NCBI GenBank assembly: GCA_029569255.1
Contig: JAKQUO010000008.1
Coordinates: 186,001-250,000 of the forward strand
Direction: 5' to 3'
Source: Acidobacteriota bacterium
Lineage (GTDB): Bacteria > Acidobacteriota > Aminicenantia > Aminicenantales > Saccharicenantaceae
DNA: 64,000 nt
Notes under the pieces: model-generated
What the model saw: only the letters and a program-made list of their open reading frames with translations
Database searches by the model: none
What the model was told of the DNA's origin: nothing
Position numbers and translations under genes: made by a program
In this document: positions 60,071 through 64,000 of the stretch, piece after piece
Position numbering within the stretch: position 1 is the first letter of the stretch
How the letters are laid out: every line of letters starts with the position of its first letter

Positions 60071-60625
60071 CTAGCCGAGATAGGACTTCTCCAGGCGCTC
60101 GAGGAGGCGGTGGTACTCCTCGTGCCTGCCCTGGCCGACGATGGTCCGCTCGACCTCGGCGAAACCGGCCTCGAGTGTCTTCTGCTGCTCGGCGGTCAGC
60201 CGGGCGTCGGCCATGGGGTAGAGGACGCGGTCCTCCTTGAAGATGTGGCCTGTCAGGAGCTCGCCGTAGCCGCGGGCGGCGGCGGCGAAGGACGCGGCCG
60301 CCTCCGGAACGCCGGCGCGGATGGCCGGGATGGCCTCGGCCATGGCCGCGACGCGGGCCCGGCCGGCGACGTGGTCGGCGAGCATGACGCCGATGGGCCC
60401 CCTCTCGCGGGGGATGCCGGCCTTCTCCATCGCCGGGAAGAGCAGGTCCTCCTCCTTGGCGTGGTGGCACTTGTCGGCGAAGACGCGGATGAAGTCCACG
60501 GCCCGCTCGAGGTCGTCGGGCGCGACGGCGGCCCCCGCCTCGAGGCGGCCGGCCATGGCGCCGAGGATCCCGATCATCTTCAAGATGGCCTGATGTTCAC
60601 GGCTGAGTTCGGCGGTCGGTCTCAT
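60071..60625 (-). CDS. Hemerythrin-domain protein
   Basis: The 184-residue cytosolic protein is a four-helix bundle with diiron-type ligands: EHQAIL, HHAKEEDLLFP, ADHVAGR and HIFKEDRVLYPMAD. It binds O2, NO or iron; with qNOR just downstream on the same strand it probably takes part in NO sensing or detoxification. An extended -10 (TGATACAAT, 60649-60644) lies 19 bp upstream with GGGAGGG between. It starts its own transcript after nuoN. Confidence 0.92.
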   Translation of the reverse strand: MRPTAELSREHQAILKMIGILGAMAGRLEAGAAVAPDDLERAVDFIRVFADKCHHAKEEDLLFPAMEKAGIPRERGPIGVMLADHVAGRARVAAMAEAIPAIRAGVPEAAASFAAAARGYGELLTGHIFKEDRVLYPMADARLTAEQQKTLEAGFAEVERTIVGQGRHEEYHRLLERLEKSYLG

Positions 60626-60643
60626 GCGTTCCCTCCCGTGCCC

Positions 60644-60649
60644 ATTGTA
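60644..60649 (-). promoter_or_regulatory. Extended -10 element for the hemerythrin-qNOR unit
   Basis: Minus strand TGATACAAT immediately after the nuoN stop; no strong -35. Confidence 0.5.
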
Positions 60650-60662
60650 TCAAAACACGGAC

Positions 60663-62120
60663 TCAACGGCCGAGGACGGCCGCGGCGGCCGGTCCGGAGA
60701 GGAGGTCGGGCAGGACGCCTCCCAGGAGGAGCGCCGCGGCGGCCAGGGCCAGGAAGGCCGTGACCAGGCCGGAGACGCGCCCGGCGGCGGGATCGACGCC
60801 GCCCGCCGGGGCCGGCGGCGCCTCGGCCAGGAACATGGCCTTGCCGATGCGGAAATAATAGAAGAGCGACAGGACCGAGTTCAACGCGCCGGCGGCCGCG
60901 AGCGGGACCATCCCCCTCTCCACGGCGGCCGTGAACAGGAAGTACTTGCCCATGAAGCCGGCCGTCGGCGGGATGCCCGTGAGCGACAGCAGCAGGACGA
61001 GGGCGCCGGCCGCGGCGACCGGGGCCCGGCGGGCCAGGCCGGCCAGGCCGTCGACGCTCTCGTCGAACCGGCCGCCCCGGTCGACGAGGAGGATGAGGCC
61101 GAAGGCCCCGGCGTTCATGAGGATGTAGGCGACGACATAGAAGAGGACGGCCATCCGGCCGCTCTCCCCCCAGGCGGCCAGGCCGATGGCCAGGTAGCCC
61201 GCCTGGGCGACGGCCGAGTAGGCCAGCATCCGCTTGAGGCTTTTCTGGGTCATCGCGGCCAGGTTGCCCCAGAACATGGTGGCCGCGGCGACGACCTGGA
61301 GGACGGGCCCCCAGGCCCCCTCCCAGCCGCCGAACAGGGCCGTCAGGACCCGGACGACGACGGCCAGGGCCGCGGCCTTGGGCGCGGTCGAGAGGAAGAC
61401 CGCGAGCGGGGTCGGCGCGCCCTCGTAGACGTCGGGGGCCCACATGTGGAAGGGCACGAAGGCGGCCTTGAAGAACAGGCCCGCGAGGACGAGCCCCATG
61501 GCCGCGAGCGCGGGCCACGGCCGGGCGCCGGCCAGGGCCGGGCCGATCTCGGCGTAGGAGGTCGACCCCGTCAGGCCGTAGACGAGGGCCAGGCCGAGGA
61601 GCATGATGGCCGAGCTCAGCGTCCCCAGGAAGAAGTACTTGATCCCGGCCTCGGCCGAGCGCCGCTCCTTCTTGAAGATCCCGGCCAGGACGTAGGACGG
61701 GATGGCGAAGAGCTCGAAGGCGACGTAGGTCGTGACCAGGTCGACCGACGAGACGGCCGCCGACATCCCGACCATGGAGAGGAGCGCCAGGACGTAGGCC
61801 TCGGCCGGCTCGCCCCCCTCGACGTCGAAGAAGCGGAAGGCCAGGACGAGGGTCAAGGCCCCGGCCAGGAGGACGGCCGCCTTGAAATAGAGGGCGAAGG
61901 CGTCGACGGCGAGGTGGCCGCCGAACAGGGCCCCGGCCGAAGCGGGGGTCAGGGCCAGGGCGGCGGCCGCTCCGGCGATCCCGGCCAGGGCGACGCAGCC
62001 CGCCGCGCGCCTCCCTTTCCGCCCGGCGAAGAGATGGACGAACAGGGCCGCCACGGCCGCCCCGAGCAGGACGAGCTCGGGGGCGAGCGGACGCAGTCCG
62101 AATCCGGCCGGCACGGTCAT
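60663..62120 (-). CDS. nuoN: NADH-quinone oxidoreductase subunit N
   Basis: The 485-residue antiporter-like membrane subunit of complex I pumps protons as NADH (or another donor) reduces quinone. Family segments are YAGGIFKKERRSAEAGIKY-like FKKERRSAEAGIKYFFLG, GLFFKAAFVPFHMWAPDVYE and KRMLAYSAVAQAGYLAIGL with the key Lys. It overlaps nuoM by 4 bp (ATGA), so both are on one transcript. Last gene of this part of the nuo operon. Confidence 0.96.
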   Translation of the reverse strand: MTVPAGFGLRPLAPELVLLGAAVAALFVHLFAGRKGRRAAGCVALAGIAGAAAALALTPASAGALFGGHLAVDAFALYFKAAVLLAGALTLVLAFRFFDVEGGEPAEAYVLALLSMVGMSAAVSSVDLVTTYVAFELFAIPSYVLAGIFKKERRSAEAGIKYFFLGTLSSAIMLLGLALVYGLTGSTSYAEIGPALAGARPWPALAAMGLVLAGLFFKAAFVPFHMWAPDVYEGAPTPLAVFLSTAPKAAALAVVVRVLTALFGGWEGAWGPVLQVVAAATMFWGNLAAMTQKSLKRMLAYSAVAQAGYLAIGLAAWGESGRMAVLFYVVAYILMNAGAFGLILLVDRGGRFDESVDGLAGLARRAPVAAAGALVLLLSLTGIPPTAGFMGKYFLFTAAVERGMVPLAAAGALNSVLSLFYYFRIGKAMFLAEAPPAPAGGVDPAAGRVSGLVTAFLALAAAALLLGGVLPDLLSGPAAAAVLGR

Positions 62121-63616
62121 CGCGGCGCCTCGTAGTGGGCGGGATTGACGATGCGGACGATCCTCTCCACCGGCTTGTCGATGATGTCCAGGAAGGGCTT
62201 GGGGAAGACGCCGATCCAGAAGACGAGGACGAGGAGCGGCAGGAAGGCCGCGAACTCCCGGACGGTCAGGTCCTTCAGCGATTCGTTGGCCGGATGGACG
62301 ACCGGGCCGAACATGACCCGCTGGTAGAGCCAGAGCATGTACCCGGCGCCGAGGACGATGCCCGTCGCGGCGACGGCCGTCCAGAGCCAGCTCACCGGGA
62401 ACGTGCCCATGAGGATCATGAACTCGCCGATGAAGCCGTTGAGGCCGGGCAGGCCGATCGACGACAGGGCCATGACAAGGAAGACGGCGGCGTAGACCGG
62501 CATCCGCGAGGCCAGGCCGCCGAAGTCGGCGATGAGGCGGGTGTGGCGCCGCTCGTAGACGACGCCGACGACGAGGAACAGGGCGCCCGTGGACAGGCCG
62601 TGGTTGACCATCTGCAGGACCGCGCCCTTGGCCGCGAGCGGGGTCAGGACGAACAGGCCCAGCATGACGAAGCCCATGTGCGAGACCGAGGAGTAGGCGA
62701 TGAGCTTCTTCATGTCCTTCTGCATGAGCGAGACGAGGGCGCCGTAGACGATCGAGACGAGGGCCAGGACGACCATGGCCGGGGCGTAGCGGCGGGCCGC
62801 GTCGGGCAGGAGCGGCAGGGAGAAGCGCAGGAAGCCGTAGGAGCCCATCTTCAGCAGGACGCCGGCCAGGAGGACCGAGCCGGCCGTGGGCGCCTCGACG
62901 TGGGCGTCGGGCAGCCAGGTGTGGAAGGGGAACATCGGCACCTTGATGGCGAAGCCGAGGAAGAAGAGGAGGAAGATCCAGCCCTGGAGGGCGGCCGGGA
63001 CGGCGCCGCCGGCGGCGATCATGGCCGTCCAGTCGAAGGTGCGGTGGGCCCCGCGCAGGACCAGGATGCCGACGAGCATGGCCACCGAGCCGAAGAGCGT
63101 GTAGAGGAAGAACTTGATGGCCGCGTAGAGGCGCCGCTCCCCGCCCCAGACCCCGATGAGGAAGTACATCGGCACCAGGACGACCTCCCAGAAGACGTAG
63201 AAGAGGATGAGGTCGAGGGCCAGGAAGACGCCGATCATGCCCGTCTCGAGCAGGAGCATGAAGACGTAGTATTCCTTGAGCCGCGTCCGGACGGCCCCCC
63301 AGGAGGACAGGGTGGCCACGAAGGTCAGGAGCGAGGTCAGGAGGACGAGGAGGAGCGAGATGCCGTCGAGTCCGAGCAGGTACTGGGCCCCGATGGCCTT
63401 GATCCAGGGCCAGCGCTCGACGAACTGCATCCCGCCGGAGCCGGCGTCGAAGCGGGCCAGGAGGAGGAGGGTGGCCAGGAACTCGAGGCCGGTGAAGGCG
63501 TTGGCGGCCAGCTTGAGGGCCCTGGTCCGGGAGGCCGGCAGGAGGAGCAGGACGGCCATCCCGGCCGCGGGGAGGAAGGTGACGAAGGTCAGGATCGGGA
63601 TCCCCAGGACGTTCAT
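62117..63616 (-). CDS. nuoM: NADH-quinone oxidoreductase subunit M
   Basis: The 499-residue antiporter-like subunit contains VFWEVVLVPMYFLIGVWGG, FPFHTWLPDAHVEAPTAGS and LIAYSSVSHMGFVMLGLF, with the conserved Glu and Lys of the proton path. Fourteen helices expected. It lies 21 bp after nuoL and overlaps nuoN. Confidence 0.97.
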   Translation of the reverse strand: MNVLGIPILTFVTFLPAAGMAVLLLLPASRTRALKLAANAFTGLEFLATLLLLARFDAGSGGMQFVERWPWIKAIGAQYLLGLDGISLLLVLLTSLLTFVATLSSWGAVRTRLKEYYVFMLLLETGMIGVFLALDLILFYVFWEVVLVPMYFLIGVWGGERRLYAAIKFFLYTLFGSVAMLVGILVLRGAHRTFDWTAMIAAGGAVPAALQGWIFLLFFLGFAIKVPMFPFHTWLPDAHVEAPTAGSVLLAGVLLKMGSYGFLRFSLPLLPDAARRYAPAMVVLALVSIVYGALVSLMQKDMKKLIAYSSVSHMGFVMLGLFVLTPLAAKGAVLQMVNHGLSTGALFLVVGVVYERRHTRLIADFGGLASRMPVYAAVFLVMALSSIGLPGLNGFIGEFMILMGTFPVSWLWTAVAATGIVLGAGYMLWLYQRVMFGPVVHPANESLKDLTVREFAAFLPLLVLVFWIGVFPKPFLDIIDKPVERIVRIVNPAHYEAPR

Positions 63617-63637
63617 GGCGTTCGCTCCTCCATAACC

Positions 63638-64000
63638 TTAGAACACGGCCACGGCGACGGTGATGACCAGCACGACGCCCAGGACGACGGCCAGGGCGTA
63701 GTTGTAGATGCGCCCGGTCTGCAGCCGGCGCAGGCCGGACGAGGCGGCGAGATGGGCCCGGCCGACGCCGTTGACGGCGCCGTCGACCGCGCTCTCGTCG
63801 AAGCCGATGGCCAGCCGGGAGGCGGCCCGGGCCAGGGCGGCCGCCCCGTCCACCAGGCCGTCGATGACCCGGCGGTCGAACCAGGCCGCCAGCCGACCCA
63901 GGCGAAGGACGCCCCCGACGAAGACCCGGCCGTAGAACTCGTCGACGAAATACTTCCCGGAGACGACCCGGTACAGGGTCCCGTGCTTCCCGGCGAACCG
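63638..64000 (-). CDS. nuoL: NADH-quinone oxidoreductase subunit L, C-terminal part
   Basis: The last 120 residues are present; the frame reaches the window edge without a start. The soluble segment KYFVDEFYGRVFV and the final helix LAVVLGVVLVITVAVAVF match the NuoL C-terminus. Order nuoL-nuoM-nuoN is the canonical one. Confidence 0.9.
   Translation of the reverse strand, partial: RFAGKHGTLYRVVSGKYFVDEFYGRVFVGGVLRLGRLAAWFDRRVIDGLVDGAAALARAASRLAIGFDESAVDGAVNGVGRAHLAASSGLRRLQTGRIYNYALAVVLGVVLVITVAVAVF

Overview
The window is 64 kb of very GC-rich bacterial chromosome in which genes are packed tightly on both strands. Diderm features are abundant: PorT-type and YaiO-type outer-membrane barrels, many lipoprotein signal peptides, and a Tat signal. 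With the pgsBCW set, DUF4097, a large HExxH metalloprotease and many secreted peptidases, the content best fits an Acidobacteriota or Candidatus Aminicenantes-like organism. That assignment is an inference from gene content; no rRNA or other phylogenetic marker locus was found. I see no tRNA, rRNA, CRISPR array, prophage or intact transposase.

Layout. 1-3073: a rightward set with a truncated unknown gene, a DctM-like permease, a 51-residue membrane protein and an AstE/AspA-type deacylase. 3131-6645: leftward, a coiled-coil lipoprotein and the poly-gamma-glutamate genes pgsB-pgsC-pgsW. 6780-10861: an exported methyltransferase, an outer-membrane barrel, a PpiC isomerase lipoprotein and tyrS. 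11110-15545: a four-gene operon with overlapping genes (response regulator, HEAT-repeat membrane protein, processive family-2 glycosyltransferase, TPR/YaiO barrel) that looks like a synthase-dependent exopolysaccharide system. 15789-25966: acyl-CoA ligase, thrC, GH20 glycosidase, an orphan protein, an alkyltransferase-like protein, DUF4097, trpS, Nudix, a secreted M24 peptidase and pyrB. 26097-35715: five consecutive secreted paralogues in one leftward operon, driven by a perfect-consensus promoter; I do not recognise the family, and this is the best candidate for an undescribed system. 36259-42165: a Tat-exported class V aminotransferase, a palindromic element, and an operon of solute-binding protein, histidine kinase and NtrC-type regulator. 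42393-51851: secreted hydrolases, lipid kinase, sppA, osmC, trmJ, a CBS protein, a ROK kinase and a Maf-RlmD-type fusion protein. 51861-57685: rhodanese, a large metalloprotease, a second PorT-like barrel and a CocE/NonD hydrolase. 57755-64000: a quinol-dependent NO reductase, a hemerythrin protein and the nuoL-nuoM-nuoN end of complex I.

Working picture. The secreted peptidases (M24, M19, S15, metalloprotease), GH20, the peptide-type binding protein and the exported deacylase suggest a heterotroph living on peptides and polysaccharide. It appears to have a respiratory chain (Nuo) and NO protection (qNOR, hemerythrin). Three promoters place the start codon directly at the predicted transcription start, which suggests that leaderless transcripts are used. 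A small family of GGGACA/TGTCCC palindromes and one 33-bp inverted-repeat element are the only repeat or mobile signals found.
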